Positions 24,502 through 32,624 of a DNA stretch of 34,516 bases are shown here, piece after piece. The translations under genes were made by a program, and so were the position numbers. The notes below the pieces were generated by a model. The model did no database searches. It was not told the DNA's origin and was given only the letters and a program-made list of their open reading frames with translations. Source of the stretch: GCA-002712965 sp913048525 (GTDB lineage Bacteria; Chloroflexota; Dehalococcoidia; Lucifugimonadales; UBA826); NCBI GenBank assembly GCA_913048525.1, contig CAJWWP010000017.1:1-34516 (forward strand). The letters are read 5' to 3'. Within the stretch, counting starts at the first letter, position 1. Each line of letters starts with the position of its first letter.

Positions 24502-25302
24502 ATGGATATCTCATTTGTTGGTGGCGGTGTTATGGCTGAGGCCCTTTTGAAGGGCTTACTTAATGCTGACCTCTCGAATCCTGGTGAATTGACCGTTAGT
24601 GATCCCTTGGGGGAACGGAGACTCTATTTAGAATCTGAGTATGGGATAAACACTGTGGAGTCAAATAGTTCTATTGTTGATGGGAATGGAATTGTAATCC
24701 TTGCTGTTAAACCACAGATTCTTCCTTATGTATTGTCAGATTTAAGTGGGAAGATTTCTGATGCTAGGTCTGTGGCATCGATTGTGGCTGGTGCTACCTC
24801 AATGACGATAAGAGAAGGATTGTCACATAATGCCGTAGTCAGGATAATGCCAAATACTCCCGCTCAAATTGGAGAGGGAATGTCGGTTTGGTATTCGACA
24901 GGTGATGTCGCGGAATCGGACAAATCATTCATAGGCAAAATGTTACGCACGCTTGGAGATGAGGTGTATGTGGAGGACGAGAAATTTGTTGACATGGCAA
25001 CTGCTTTGAGTGCAAGTGGGCCGGCGTACGTGTTCTTATTTATCGAATCTCTTATAGACTCTGGTGTCTATCTTGGAATGTCTAGAGATATGGCGAGAAG
25101 GCTAGTTTTACAGACTGTTTTGGGTAGTGCGGAGTTGGTTAAACAAAGTGGCAAACACCCTGCAGAATTAAAAGACATGGTTACTTCTCCAGGAGGAACC
25201 ACTATTGAAGCATTAGTTTCAATGGAAGATGAAAGATTCAGAGCCTCAGTGATAAAAGGTGTGAGAGCTGCCTATGATCGATCCCTTGAACTAGGTGGAT
25301 AG
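24502..25302 (+). CDS. proC: Pyrroline-5-carboxylate reductase
   Basis: This 266-residue NAD(P)H enzyme makes proline from 1-pyrroline-5-carboxylate. Signs: N-terminal Rossmann motif FVGGGVMAEALLKGLL, VILAVKPQILPYVLSDL, VRIMPNTPAQIGEGM, the C-terminal helical substrate site ALSASGPAYVFLFIESLIDSGV, and LKDMVTSPGGTTIEAL. The length is normal. It starts 41 bases after the pdxA-type gene and is followed three bases later by a yggT-like gene, a common bacterial pairing (proC next to yggT). Confidence 0.96.
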   Translation: MDISFVGGGVMAEALLKGLLNADLSNPGELTVSDPLGERRLYLESEYGINTVESNSSIVDGNGIVILAVKPQILPYVLSDLSGKISDARSVASIVAGATSMTIREGLSHNAVVRIMPNTPAQIGEGMSVWYSTGDVAESDKSFIGKMLRTLGDEVYVEDEKFVDMATALSASGPAYVFLFIESLIDSGVYLGMSRDMARRLVLQTVLGSAELVKQSGKHPAELKDMVTSPGGTTIEALVSMEDERFRASVIKGVRAAYDRSLELGG

Positions 25303-25305
25303 GAG

Positions 25306-25575
25306 GTGGGTATTCAGTTTGTAGGACATTTTTTGAATATACTTGCTACTATTCTCTACTTTGGAATTTTGGCAAGGGTTCTTTTATCTTGGATAAAAGT
25401 TGGGCCCGATAATTTTTTAATGCCTTTTTTGAGACTTGTATTTGCGGTTACAGAACCAATTTTGGGTCCTATAAGAAGAGTGCTGCCCCGGACCGGCACG
25501 TTTGACTTTTCGCCTATTGTGGCCTTGATTTTGCTTCATGTAGTTAGGACGGTAGTGTCTAAAGTATTTGCCTAA
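25306..25575 (+). CDS. YggT family membrane protein
   Basis: This 89-residue protein has two hydrophobic segments (about 5-27 and 67-88) separated by the conserved loop LRLVFAVTEPILGPIRRVLP, which marks the YggT family. Members are often near proC, division or envelope genes and are thought to help envelope assembly; the biochemical role is not established. The start is uncertain. The GTG at 25306 touches AGGAG directly. An ATT at 25312 would sit at ideal distance from AGGAGG (25301-25306), but ATT starts are rare. It is convergent with birA; the two stops are one base apart. Confidence 0.85.
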   Translation: MGIQFVGHFLNILATILYFGILARVLLSWIKVGPDNFLMPFLRLVFAVTEPILGPIRRVLPRTGTFDFSPIVALILLHVVRTVVSKVFA

Positions 25576-25576
25576 G

Positions 25577-26329
25577 TTAGGTCGCTATTATTGTCTGAAG
25601 AGTTACTTCTCCCGCTGAAGCAACAAATACTGAACCATCGTCCAGCATCACATTCAAAGATCCATTTTCATTAATAGACTTTGCTGTTCCTTTAATACTT
25701 GGTCTATTGGTGCTAGGAAAAGAAAGAGTTATGTTCTTTCCGATAGTGTTTAGGCGTGTCTCCCACAATTTTGTCAGTGATTGTCCCTTTTTTAACATGC
25801 AGTAGTAATGGTCTATTCTTTGCAACAGGGTTCTAATAGTGAAGTTCCTGTTCACATTTCGCCCATGAATATTCCTAAGGCTAGTGGCGATTTCTGAGAT
25901 TTCTGCATTTTCAGAAGTATCCATATTCACGTTGAGCCCTATTCCTATTATTGAAAAGTCAACGTCCGACCCAGATATTTCTGACTCGATAAGAATCCCG
26001 CAAAGTTTTTTGCCAAATACTTGTATGTCATTGGGCCACTTTATCTCTACTTTGGTACTCGATAATTGTTGCGAAGTGTCGGAAGCTGCTAGCGCTGCAA
26101 TCATATTGAGGGACGGAAGTTGTGACATTTTCGGCCGGACTAGTATGGATGCTTGTATATTTGTCCCCTGTTGAGACACCCAACTTCTTTGGAATCTACC
26201 TCTTCCTGACCCTTGATGATTGGCCGATATAACAGTTCCTTCAGGAGCGCCTTTTCGGGCTAGGTTACGGCAATCATCCATTGTGGAACCGGTCTCATTA
26301 ATGTGGTGGATAACACGACCGATGATCAA
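25577..26329 (-). CDS. birA: Biotin--[acetyl-CoA-carboxylase] ligase, without DNA-binding domain
   Basis: This 250-residue ligase attaches biotin to carboxylase carrier proteins. Signs: GSTMDDCRNLA near the start, ISANHQGSGRGRFQRSWVSQ at 35-54 with the biotinyl-AMP loop, KWPNDIQVFGKKLCGILIES, and IGIGLNVNM. There is no N-terminal helix-turn-helix, so it is a monofunctional ligase without the repressor role of E. coli BirA. The start is a TTG at 26329 that overlaps the TGA stop of the upstream gene (TTGA), so translation is coupled. Confidence 0.94.
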   Translation of the reverse strand: MIIGRVIHHINETGSTMDDCRNLARKGAPEGTVISANHQGSGRGRFQRSWVSQQGTNIQASILVRPKMSQLPSLNMIAALAASDTSQQLSSTKVEIKWPNDIQVFGKKLCGILIESEISGSDVDFSIIGIGLNVNMDTSENAEISEIATSLRNIHGRNVNRNFTIRTLLQRIDHYYCMLKKGQSLTKLWETRLNTIGKNITLSFPSTNRPSIKGTAKSINENGSLNVMLDDGSVFVASAGEVTLQTIIAT

Positions 26330-26763
26330 GAAAATGTCTCAGGTAATTCGTTGGCGTTATTAGGTGTTAAAAATACCTCTACAATGCAACTTCCCGATAC
26401 CCAATCGTCAATCACCATATTTTTTCTTTCTTGAAATTCAGTTCCATCTTGAATAATTTCCAACGCTAGGTGTCGGTTTTCTTTCGCAAGTATAGGATTA
26501 GCTATCGCTGGGATATCGATCGTTTCAATCTCTTTAATGTGGAATGTAAATTCAGGATTATCAATCAGATTCGCGTACCAGCTTCTGCGACCTGGTCTGG
26601 AGGCTATAAAAATTCTACCTTGCAGGTAGTGTGCCCAAATTTCTATGCGTCTAGCAAGGGTTGTTTTTCTGCCCCGTGTGGTGATATCCACGACCATATC
26701 GTGTCGGAGCAATCCGATAATGTTTTTATCAATTTCACACATATTGCCGTCGGATGCTAACAC
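26326..26763 (-). CDS. Small flavin-binding split-barrel-like protein (PNPOx/DUF385-type)
   Basis: This 145-residue protein is probably of the pyridoxamine-phosphate-oxidase-like split-barrel superfamily. The pattern resembles the deazaflavin(F420)-dependent nitroreductase group: VVDITTRGRKTTLARRIEIWAHY, then RIFIASRPGRRSWYANLIDNPEFTFHI. I cannot tell the cofactor (FMN, F420 or haem) or substrate. It starts with GTG at 26763 or ATG at 26742; neither has a clear ribosome-binding site. It overlaps birA and is divergent from the thiamine-diphosphate enzyme gene. Confidence 0.62.
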   Translation of the reverse strand: MLASDGNMCEIDKNIIGLLRHDMVVDITTRGRKTTLARRIEIWAHYLQGRIFIASRPGRRSWYANLIDNPEFTFHIKEIETIDIPAIANPILAKENRHLALEIIQDGTEFQERKNMVIDDWVSGSCIVEVFLTPNNANELPETFS

Positions 26764-26792
26764 ATCATTTGATATAAAACAGGTTGTCGAAC

Positions 26793-26821
26793 TTGCTAAG
26801 GATAAATGTGCAATCTACAAT
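26793..26821 (+). promoter_or_regulatory. Candidate promoter of the thiamine-diphosphate enzyme gene
   Basis: TTGCTA (26793-26798) and TACAAT (26816-26821) are spaced 17 bases apart; the -10 matches five of six consensus bases. The predicted transcript starts near 26829 and has a leader of about 85 bases. Confidence 0.55.
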
Positions 26822-26840
26822 GGTGTTTGCGCCTTGTGAT

Positions 26841-26858
26841 TGTGCCTGTTTAGGCACA
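26841..26858 (+). promoter_or_regulatory. Small perfect hairpin in the 5' leader
   Basis: TGTGCCT and AGGCACA form a 7-bp stem with a GTTT loop about a dozen bases after the predicted transcription start. It may protect the 5' end or serve as a protein site. It is not a thiamine riboswitch, since no conserved CUGAGA-type element is seen. Confidence 0.4.
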
Positions 26859-26914
26859 GAAATGTCTTTAGCAAAGCGTTGACTTATACATTGATAGCTT
26901 TAGGAGGAATTCTG

Positions 26915-28555
26915 ATGAAAGTACTTGATGCTGTGGCGCGTATTCTTCGCGAAGAAGGAGTAAAGTGGGCGGGCTGCTTTCCTTCAAACAATCTTATTGA
27001 GTCTATTGCCGAAGCGGGTATTAATCCGATCATGTTCAGGCAAGAACGCGGAGCAGCAATGGCTGTTGATGGTTTCAGCCGCATGAGAAACAGGGAAGAA
27101 TTTGGTGTTCTAATAACTCAAGGTGGACCGGGATCGGAAAACACAATGGGCGGTTTAGCTCAGGCCTATGCAGATAATGTTCCAATTCTCTATTTGCCTG
27201 GGGGACCCGCAGTAGATCAGAGATCGGTGAAGCCGAATTTTTCTCCGGCACGTACATACGCTTCTGTTTCAGTCTCTGCTGAAGTTTTGTACCAACCAGC
27301 TCAAGTAGCATCGGTAATGAGACGTGCTTTTCATGCATTGAGGAATGGTAGACCTGGCCCCGTTATTGTAGAGATACCTGCAGATGTGGGGGAAATGGAT
27401 GTTGATGACGCCATAATTTCGGCGTACACCCCTCCAAGGAGGTATAGATCTGCCCCAGCATCTGAAGATGTAACTCGAGCTGTTGAGTTACTTCTTTCTG
27501 CAAAGAAACCGGTGATTTGGTCAGGCATGGGAACTCTCATGGCTGATGCCTCAGCTGAACTTACAGAATTTGCTGAATTAACAGATATTCCTGTCTATTG
27601 CACAATGCCTGGGAAGTCGGGTTTTGACCAGAGGCATCCACTGTCCCTGGGATCTGGTAGTGGAGCGACAAGTCTTGAGGCTAGAACTTGGCTTCAGGAG
27701 TCAGATGTACTTTTTGGTGTGGGCACGAGTCTTACACGAACAAGTTACGGTCAACCAATTCCAGATGGCAAAATAATGATTCACAATACTGAGACTATTG
27801 CTGATCTCAACAAGGATTTCAGCGTCGATTGTGGCCTTGTTGGCGATACCAAGATAACTCTTAAAATGCTCGTTGAAGAAGTGAAATCTCAAATAGGCAA
27901 CGAGGGGAGGAAAAATTCCACAGGCGTGCAGGATGAAATAAAAGCTGTTCACGATGATTGGATGTCGAAGTGGAATGATGTATTAGAAACTGATGAAACT
28001 CCCATAAGCCCTTATCGGGTTGTGGGAGAGCTCATCAAGGTATTGGACCAGGAAAACAGTATCGTGACCCACGATGCAGGGGCTCCCCGCGACATTATCA
28101 TGCCTTTTTACCCGGGCACAGTTCCTCATAGTTATGTAGGTTGGGGTAAAACTACTCATTTAGGCTACGGTATTCCGTTGATGACAGGAGTTAAAATAGC
28201 CTGCCCTGACAAATTCTGCCTGAATATCATGGGAGACGGAGCGTTTGGTATGTCAGGTCTTGATATTGAAACTTCAGTGAGATCAGGCGCAGCAATCACG
28301 ACTATCGTATTAAACAACGGTGGTATGGCGACTTATCCTGGTGGATACCCCACAGCCCGGGAGTCTTTTGGAACAACCTATATGACAGGTGATTATTCTA
28401 AAATTGCAGAAGGGTTGGGTGCTGTTGGAATCACGGTTACTAAACCTGAAGATGTTGCCGGGGCTCTAGAACAAGCTAAACAACTGAATGCAGAAGGGAA
28501 AACCGTTTTGATAGATGTTCACTCTAATTTGGAAGATCGGCGTTCCAATTTTTAG
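26915..28555 (+). CDS. Thiamine-diphosphate-dependent enzyme (acetolactate synthase/decarboxylase-like)
   Basis: This 546-residue protein has the acetolactate synthase-type layout: an N-terminal Pyr domain with the catalytic Glu44 (FRQERGAAMAVDGFSR), a central domain (about 185-320), and a C-terminal PP domain with the diphosphate motif GDGAFGMSGLDIETSV at 440-455 closing at LNNGG (466-470). The substrate is not identifiable from sequence; it could be a 2-oxoacid decarboxylase or carboligase. I start it at the ATG at 26915 because AGGAGG lies at 26902-26907; a GTG at 26840 would add 25 residues. No small regulatory subunit (ilvN-like) follows, so a true acetohydroxyacid synthase role is less likely. 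Confidence 0.85.
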   Translation: MKVLDAVARILREEGVKWAGCFPSNNLIESIAEAGINPIMFRQERGAAMAVDGFSRMRNREEFGVLITQGGPGSENTMGGLAQAYADNVPILYLPGGPAVDQRSVKPNFSPARTYASVSVSAEVLYQPAQVASVMRRAFHALRNGRPGPVIVEIPADVGEMDVDDAIISAYTPPRRYRSAPASEDVTRAVELLLSAKKPVIWSGMGTLMADASAELTEFAELTDIPVYCTMPGKSGFDQRHPLSLGSGSGATSLEARTWLQESDVLFGVGTSLTRTSYGQPIPDGKIMIHNTETIADLNKDFSVDCGLVGDTKITLKMLVEEVKSQIGNEGRKNSTGVQDEIKAVHDDWMSKWNDVLETDETPISPYRVVGELIKVLDQENSIVTHDAGAPRDIIMPFYPGTVPHSYVGWGKTTHLGYGIPLMTGVKIACPDKFCLNIMGDGAFGMSGLDIETSVRSGAAITTIVLNNGGMATYPGGYPTARESFGTTYMTGDYSKIAEGLGAVGITVTKPEDVAGALEQAKQLNAEGKTVLIDVHSNLEDRRSNF

Positions 28556-28580
28556 AGCTGTTTTGATGCATGTAATATAA

Positions 28581-28613
28581 AGCGAGAGGAAGCCGTAAAG
28601 GCTTCCTCTCGCT
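28581..28613 (+). terminator. Perfect 14-bp hairpin after the thiamine-diphosphate enzyme gene
   Basis: AGCGAGAGGAAGCC (28581-28594) pairs perfectly with GGCTTCCTCTCGCT (28600-28613) around a five-base loop GTAAA, followed by GTTCTCTCC. The T run is poor, but the stem is strong and lies about 25 bases after the stop. Confidence 0.7.
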
Positions 28614-28693
28614 GTTCTCTCCAGTCGGTGGTCTTTGAGACAATTTTGCAGTGTGTTTGTATCCGTCAGGGTATGTTGAGTTAGTGCCACAAG

Positions 28694-29314
28694 ATGAAAT
28701 TTCCAATGCAGAGAAACCCAATAAAAATAAAAGCCCTTATTATTCTTTTATTGGCAATTCTTATAGCTGGATTTACTACATTTTTGGCCATTGGTATTTT
28801 GGGCACATCAACAGCTACTGGTCGCAGCGGGAAAGAACTTGTCGGGAAGAAGACACCTTTTTTCGTCGCTCCCAAGGTAGGAGGGCAGTTAATCTCTCTT
28901 GAGGATTATAAAGACAGGCCGGTGGTGTTGAATTTCTGGGCTTCTTGGTGTCCACCCTGTAGAGATGAGACTCCGGGGATGGAAATGGTATGGAGGAAAT
29001 ATAAGGATGAGGGGGTGATCATTCTTGGTATTAATGTACAAGATGGGGAGAAGGAAGCCCAAAGGTATATATCAGAATTTGGAGTTACTTTTTTTAATGC
29101 CCTTGATCTTGACGGTGATATAACCGTAGATTATGGGGTTACGGGTCTTCCAGTAACATTTTTTATCAATGAAGAAGGCTTTGTAATCGGCAGATGGGTG
29201 GGCTCAATCAGCGAAGATAAGCTTGATAACTGGGTTTCAAGCTTGATATTTTCAGAAGATCCAATTGCTGAATTGAGTGGAGAAAACCCTAACGGATACA
29301 GGAGACTAGATTAA
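28694..29314 (+). CDS. Membrane-anchored thioredoxin-like protein (TlpA/ResA/CcmG type)
   Basis: This 206-residue protein has a single N-terminal membrane anchor (about 13-37) and an extracytoplasmic thioredoxin domain. The active site is WCPPC with Cys86 and Cys89, preceded by VVLNFWASW; the cis-Pro loop is TGLPVTFFI. Such proteins reduce disulfides outside the cytoplasm, most often apocytochrome c before haem attachment. That would fit the cytochrome c of the ACIII operon here, but no ccm or ccs genes are in the window, so the link is inference. The alpha/beta hydrolase gene begins three bases after its stop, so the two are probably co-transcribed. A possible -35 (TTGAGA at 28635) has only a weak -10. 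Confidence 0.88.
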   Translation: MKFPMQRNPIKIKALIILLLAILIAGFTTFLAIGILGTSTATGRSGKELVGKKTPFFVAPKVGGQLISLEDYKDRPVVLNFWASWCPPCRDETPGMEMVWRKYKDEGVIILGINVQDGEKEAQRYISEFGVTFFNALDLDGDITVDYGVTGLPVTFFINEEGFVIGRWVGSISEDKLDNWVSSLIFSEDPIAELSGENPNGYRRLD

Positions 29315-29317
29315 AGA

Positions 29318-30154
29318 ATGTCACCCCAATATCAGCGGAGATCATTTTCCAACGGAAATTTAGATTTATCCTACGTGGAATGGGGGAGTTCGGAATCTCC
29401 TCCTATGGTCTTGCTTCATGGTCTGCAGGATTGTGCTAGGAGCTGGGATGTTTTTTCTAGGGCCATGTCTGGGGAGTATCGAGTTATTTCTCTAGATAGT
29501 AGGGGGCATGGATGTAGTGACTTTCCGGTTTCTTCAAGTTTAGGTAGTGGATACAGGTTTGTAGATTATGTTTCTGATATAACAGCACTTATCGATAACC
29601 TTGGCTTAGATGAGCCTATTCTAGTAGGACATTCCGCAGGTGGTAGATACGCATTTTCCTATGCATCACTAAATCCTCAAAATGTTAGGGCTTTGGTTGT
29701 TGTGGACATTGACCCAGACTCTGTAAATCAATCTTCATCCGGTATGTTTGATCGATATATGAATGAGTCAGATGAATGGCCCTCCTTGGATGAGGTCGTT
29801 GAGCGTATTCGGTCGAGACAGCGTGCTTCCTCTGAGACTATGCTAAATCATCAAGCTGAAGTTATGACGAAACCTATGGGGAATGAAGGGAGAAGGGTGT
29901 GGAGACGTGATAGAAGAGTCATAGAAGATTATGAGAGACCTGATTTGTGGGAAGAATGGGTTTCTATTACTGTACCTACGGTAATAATAAGGGGAAGGCA
30001 GAGCGATCTCTTGACTCACCAGACGGCGGTGAAAATGCGCGAAAAATTATCAGGGTCTCTCTTGGCTGAACTGGAAGGTGGTGGGCATTGGTTTTATCAA
30101 GAGTCGCCAGGTGCATTTGAGAGCACGGTCAGATGGTTTCTTTCAACCTTGTAA
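29318..30154 (+). CDS. Alpha/beta-hydrolase fold protein
   Basis: This is a 278-residue alpha/beta hydrolase. Likely catalytic triad: Ser106 in VGHSAGG, Asp230 in GRQSDLL and His257 in GGHWFYQE. The oxyanion region is LLHGLQDCARSW. The substrate is unknown; family members include esterases, haloalkane dehalogenases and C-C hydrolases. The Ser nucleophile argues against a dehalogenase, which uses Asp. It starts with ATG at 29318, three bases after the TlpA-like gene, and is convergent with the crotonase-fold gene. Confidence 0.88.
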   Translation: MSPQYQRRSFSNGNLDLSYVEWGSSESPPMVLLHGLQDCARSWDVFSRAMSGEYRVISLDSRGHGCSDFPVSSSLGSGYRFVDYVSDITALIDNLGLDEPILVGHSAGGRYAFSYASLNPQNVRALVVVDIDPDSVNQSSSGMFDRYMNESDEWPSLDEVVERIRSRQRASSETMLNHQAEVMTKPMGNEGRRVWRRDRRVIEDYERPDLWEEWVSITVPTVIIRGRQSDLLTHQTAVKMREKLSGSLLAELEGGGHWFYQESPGAFESTVRWFLSTL

Positions 30155-30156
30155 AA

Positions 30157-31020
30157 TTAGCGACCTATGAAATTAGGAGATCTCTTCTCGACGAAAGACC
30201 TGATACCTTCCTTGTGATCATGGCTTCTGCGGGCTAAATCTTGTGCTGGCCCTGCGAGTCTAAGGCTTTCAGATAGATCGGTGTCTAATGATTTGTGGAT
30301 TAATTTCTTAATCAATGACATCGAATAGGTTGCTCCTTGAGCAATAGTCTGAGCGAAACTCAATGTCGATTCTATTAATTCATCATGTGGGAATGTTTTG
30401 CTGACTATACCAAGCCTTTCGGCGGCATCAGCTTCTAGAATATCCCCAGTGTACTGAAGCATAAATGTATTTCCCAGACCGATCATTCTGGGTAGTTGCC
30501 AGCATGATCCATCTGCAGGTATAAGTCCTCGCCGGACAAACATTTCGGAAAACTTCGCCTTTTGCGAGGCAAATCTTATATCGCAGGATAAGGCTATTCC
30601 CATTCCTAAACCTATAGCTGCTCCATTGACAGCTGCTATAGATGGCTTCTGAAGGTTGTGTAGCCTCAATGGAAAAGCTCTAACCCCATCAATTTCATCT
30701 TGGGGCCTTCTTGCGCGCGCTGACTGTAGGTCCCATTGTTCTTGGAGAACATCCCACGGTGATCTATCGTCTGGAAGGGGCTGGTTGTCTGAGGACTCGT
30801 TTTCTCTACCCATACTTTTCACATTTGCCCCGGAGCAAAAAGCTGGATCCATTCCCGTGAGGACCACCACTCTTAGCGCAGGGTCAGATTCAAGGCGATC
30901 AAGCTCCTCGTTTAGCTCCCCCATCATTTCTTCACCAATAGCATTTCTGGTCTTGGGATCATTCATTGTCAAAATCATGGCCCCTCCCTCAGTCTCAGAA
31001 TTTATGAAATTTCCCCGCAT
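30157..31020 (-). CDS. Crotonase-fold (enoyl-CoA hydratase/isomerase family) protein lacking both catalytic Glu
   Basis: This 287-residue member of the crotonase superfamily acts on acyl-CoA thioesters. The CoA-binding and oxyanion segments are present: AFCSGANVKSMG near 60-71 and NGAAIGLGMGIALSCDIRFAS near 132-152. In place of the two Glu of true enoyl-CoA hydratases (Glu144 and Glu164 of the rat enzyme) are Gly141 and Phe161, by hand alignment. The stretch RRGLIPADGSCWQLPRMIG is nearer the isomerase-type branch. Hydratase activity is therefore doubtful; an isomerase or other CoA-enzyme role is more likely. A 40-residue insertion rich in Glu/Asp/Arg (70-112) is unusual. CoxG-like and HypE-like genes lie upstream on the same strand. 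Confidence 0.85.
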   Translation of the reverse strand: MRGNFINSETEGGAMILTMNDPKTRNAIGEEMMGELNEELDRLESDPALRVVVLTGMDPAFCSGANVKSMGRENESSDNQPLPDDRSPWDVLQEQWDLQSARARRPQDEIDGVRAFPLRLHNLQKPSIAAVNGAAIGLGMGIALSCDIRFASQKAKFSEMFVRRGLIPADGSCWQLPRMIGLGNTFMLQYTGDILEADAAERLGIVSKTFPHDELIESTLSFAQTIAQGATYSMSLIKKLIHKSLDTDLSESLRLAGPAQDLARRSHDHKEGIRSFVEKRSPNFIGR

Positions 31021-31066
31021 CTAATACCTCTTTCTCTACTCCTTCAAGAAGTTACTTGATTAATAG

Positions 31067-31507
31067 TTATATTTTTTCCAGTTTATCCGTAAAGCATCCA
31101 AAAAATTGATTCATTAACATTTTCGATGCTCCCCCAATGATCCTTTGCCCTACTCGAGCTACTATACCGCTAACTCTTGCCTCGCCTTCAACATTCACAG
31201 TAGTAACTCCGTTACTTTCGCTGAAATGAAGAACTCCTGTCGCTTTAACGGTACCGCCCGAGCCTTTTCCTTCGACTTCCATCGTGTATTGGTCGGGGAA
31301 TGAAATGTCTTTTATTGATACTTTTCCAGTGTATTTGCCAGTTACAGACGCCACCTTTACTTTTATTGCAAGAAGGTAGGTATTCTCACCTTCCGGATCG
31401 AACTTTTCACACCCTGGAATACAGTTGGAAAGGACTTCAGGAGATTGAAGAGCACCCCAAATTTTTTCAATAGGTGCCTCAAATTTATAGGTGCCTTGTA
31501 CTTTCAT
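31067..31507 (-). CDS. CoxG-like SRPBCC-domain protein
   Basis: This 146-residue protein belongs to the carbon monoxide dehydrogenase subunit G (CoxG) family, a START/SRPBCC fold. The pattern MKVQGTYKFEAPIEKIWGALQSPEVLSNCIPGCEKFD and the C-terminal VARVGQRIIGGASKMLMNQFF is characteristic. CoxG has been linked to anchoring or quinone supply for CO dehydrogenase. No coxMSL genes are in the window, and the family is common in genomes without CO oxidation, so the role is unclear. It lies between the crotonase-fold and HypE-like genes on one strand. Confidence 0.85.
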   Translation of the reverse strand: MKVQGTYKFEAPIEKIWGALQSPEVLSNCIPGCEKFDPEGENTYLLAIKVKVASVTGKYTGKVSIKDISFPDQYTMEVEGKGSGGTVKATGVLHFSESNGVTTVNVEGEARVSGIVARVGQRIIGGASKMLMNQFFGCFTDKLEKI

Positions 31508-31567
31508 TTATTCATTCCTTAAATAGCAAAATAGGGGAGAACCTTGCTAATAACAACAGTATGACTT

Positions 31568-32572
31568 CTATTGAGACATTATTCTTGCAAGTTCGTCTCT
31601 GGAGAAATTTGGTATTTCTCCGGATGTTTCTCCCTGTACCAAATTCAATCCGTAACTTTGATCCTGCATGGATCCTATTACTGAGGCTGATATACCTTCC
31701 GAGGCTAGTGAGTCGATAATATTTTGGTCATCTTTCGGATTGGAAGTGATCAGTAGGCTGCCAGAGGCAATTAAACCAAGAGGATCTATGTCTAAAGCTG
31801 AGCAGAATTGGCGTGTGACATTATTTATTGAGATGTCTTCCGCTTTGACATTCATTCCAAGGGCAGCAGCTTGTGCCAGTTCCCTCAGTCCTCCAGCTAG
31901 TCCTCCTTCTGTGGGATCATGCATTGAAGTCACTCTTCCAGATGCCATTGCAATTTCTGCATCTCGAACGATACTTATACCTGGGTTATCCAGTAAGTTC
32001 TTCCCTTCATCAATGTCTTCACTACTTACCCCATATGATCTTAACTTGGTCTCGCATTCCCAGGCTAGGATTGAGCATCCCTCAATTGCAATGGACTTGG
32101 TCAGGATTATGCTGTCACCTGAACGCGCACCAGACGATCTTATTTCTTTACCTTTTTCCACTTCTCCCAACATTACACCCGTTATTAAGGGCCTGGAAAG
32201 GTCGTAAGTAATCTCTGTATGTCCTCCTATAATCGTTATATTCAGATTGTTGCAGGCCTCATCAAGTTGGGAAAAAATCTGTTCTATAGCGTTTTCTGAT
32301 GTACCTTCCGGTAATAGGATTGTTGCCATCATCCATTTGGGCTTGGCACCCATAACCGCTATGTCGTTTGCGTTAACTTGGACCGCGTACCATCCTATCC
32401 TGTTAGTGGCAAAAGTAATTGGGTCTGTTTTAGCAACAAGATAACTTTCTCCCATATCTATCAGAGCAGCGTCTTCTCCTGGAGCGGGTCCGAGAGCGAC
32501 CCTTGGGTCTCTAGAAGTGAATTTCTGCAAGATTTTAGACAGTTGTTCTATAGGTAATTTTCCTGCTTGCAT
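31568..32572 (-). CDS. AIR synthase-like/HypE-like protein
   Basis: This 334-residue protein has the PurM/HypE fold: N-terminal ATP-binding domain with PAPGEDAALIDMG and NANDIAVMGAKPKWMMATILLPEG, then GGHTEI, and a C-terminal domain with MHDPTEGGLAGGLRELAQAA. HypE proteins dehydrate a thiocarboxamide on their C-terminal Cys (motif PRxC). Here the C-terminus is DELARIMSQ with no Cys, so this is not a working hydrogenase-maturation HypE and belongs to the broader AIR-synthase-related group of unknown function. GGAGGAT lies just before its ATG. It is divergent from the HAD gene. Confidence 0.8.
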   Translation of the reverse strand: MQAGKLPIEQLSKILQKFTSRDPRVALGPAPGEDAALIDMGESYLVAKTDPITFATNRIGWYAVQVNANDIAVMGAKPKWMMATILLPEGTSENAIEQIFSQLDEACNNLNITIIGGHTEITYDLSRPLITGVMLGEVEKGKEIRSSGARSGDSIILTKSIAIEGCSILAWECETKLRSYGVSSEDIDEGKNLLDNPGISIVRDAEIAMASGRVTSMHDPTEGGLAGGLRELAQAAALGMNVKAEDISINNVTRQFCSALDIDPLGLIASGSLLITSNPKDDQNIIDSLASEGISASVIGSMQDQSYGLNLVQGETSGEIPNFSRDELARIMSQ

Positions 32573-32624
32573 ATCCTCCCTTCTAGTGATTCAGAGATGC
32601 TAGCCCTGATATTATATCTTCGAC

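Noticed and set aside
26822..26914. Thiamine (TPP) riboswitch in front of the thiamine-diphosphate enzyme
   Set aside because: No CUGAGA or related conserved core is visible, and the leader is too short for the full fold; such enzymes are also not usual targets.
31067..32572. A CO dehydrogenase or hydrogenase locus
   Set aside because: Only CoxG-like and HypE-like proteins are present; no catalytic subunits, metal-binding motifs or maturation genes occur nearby.
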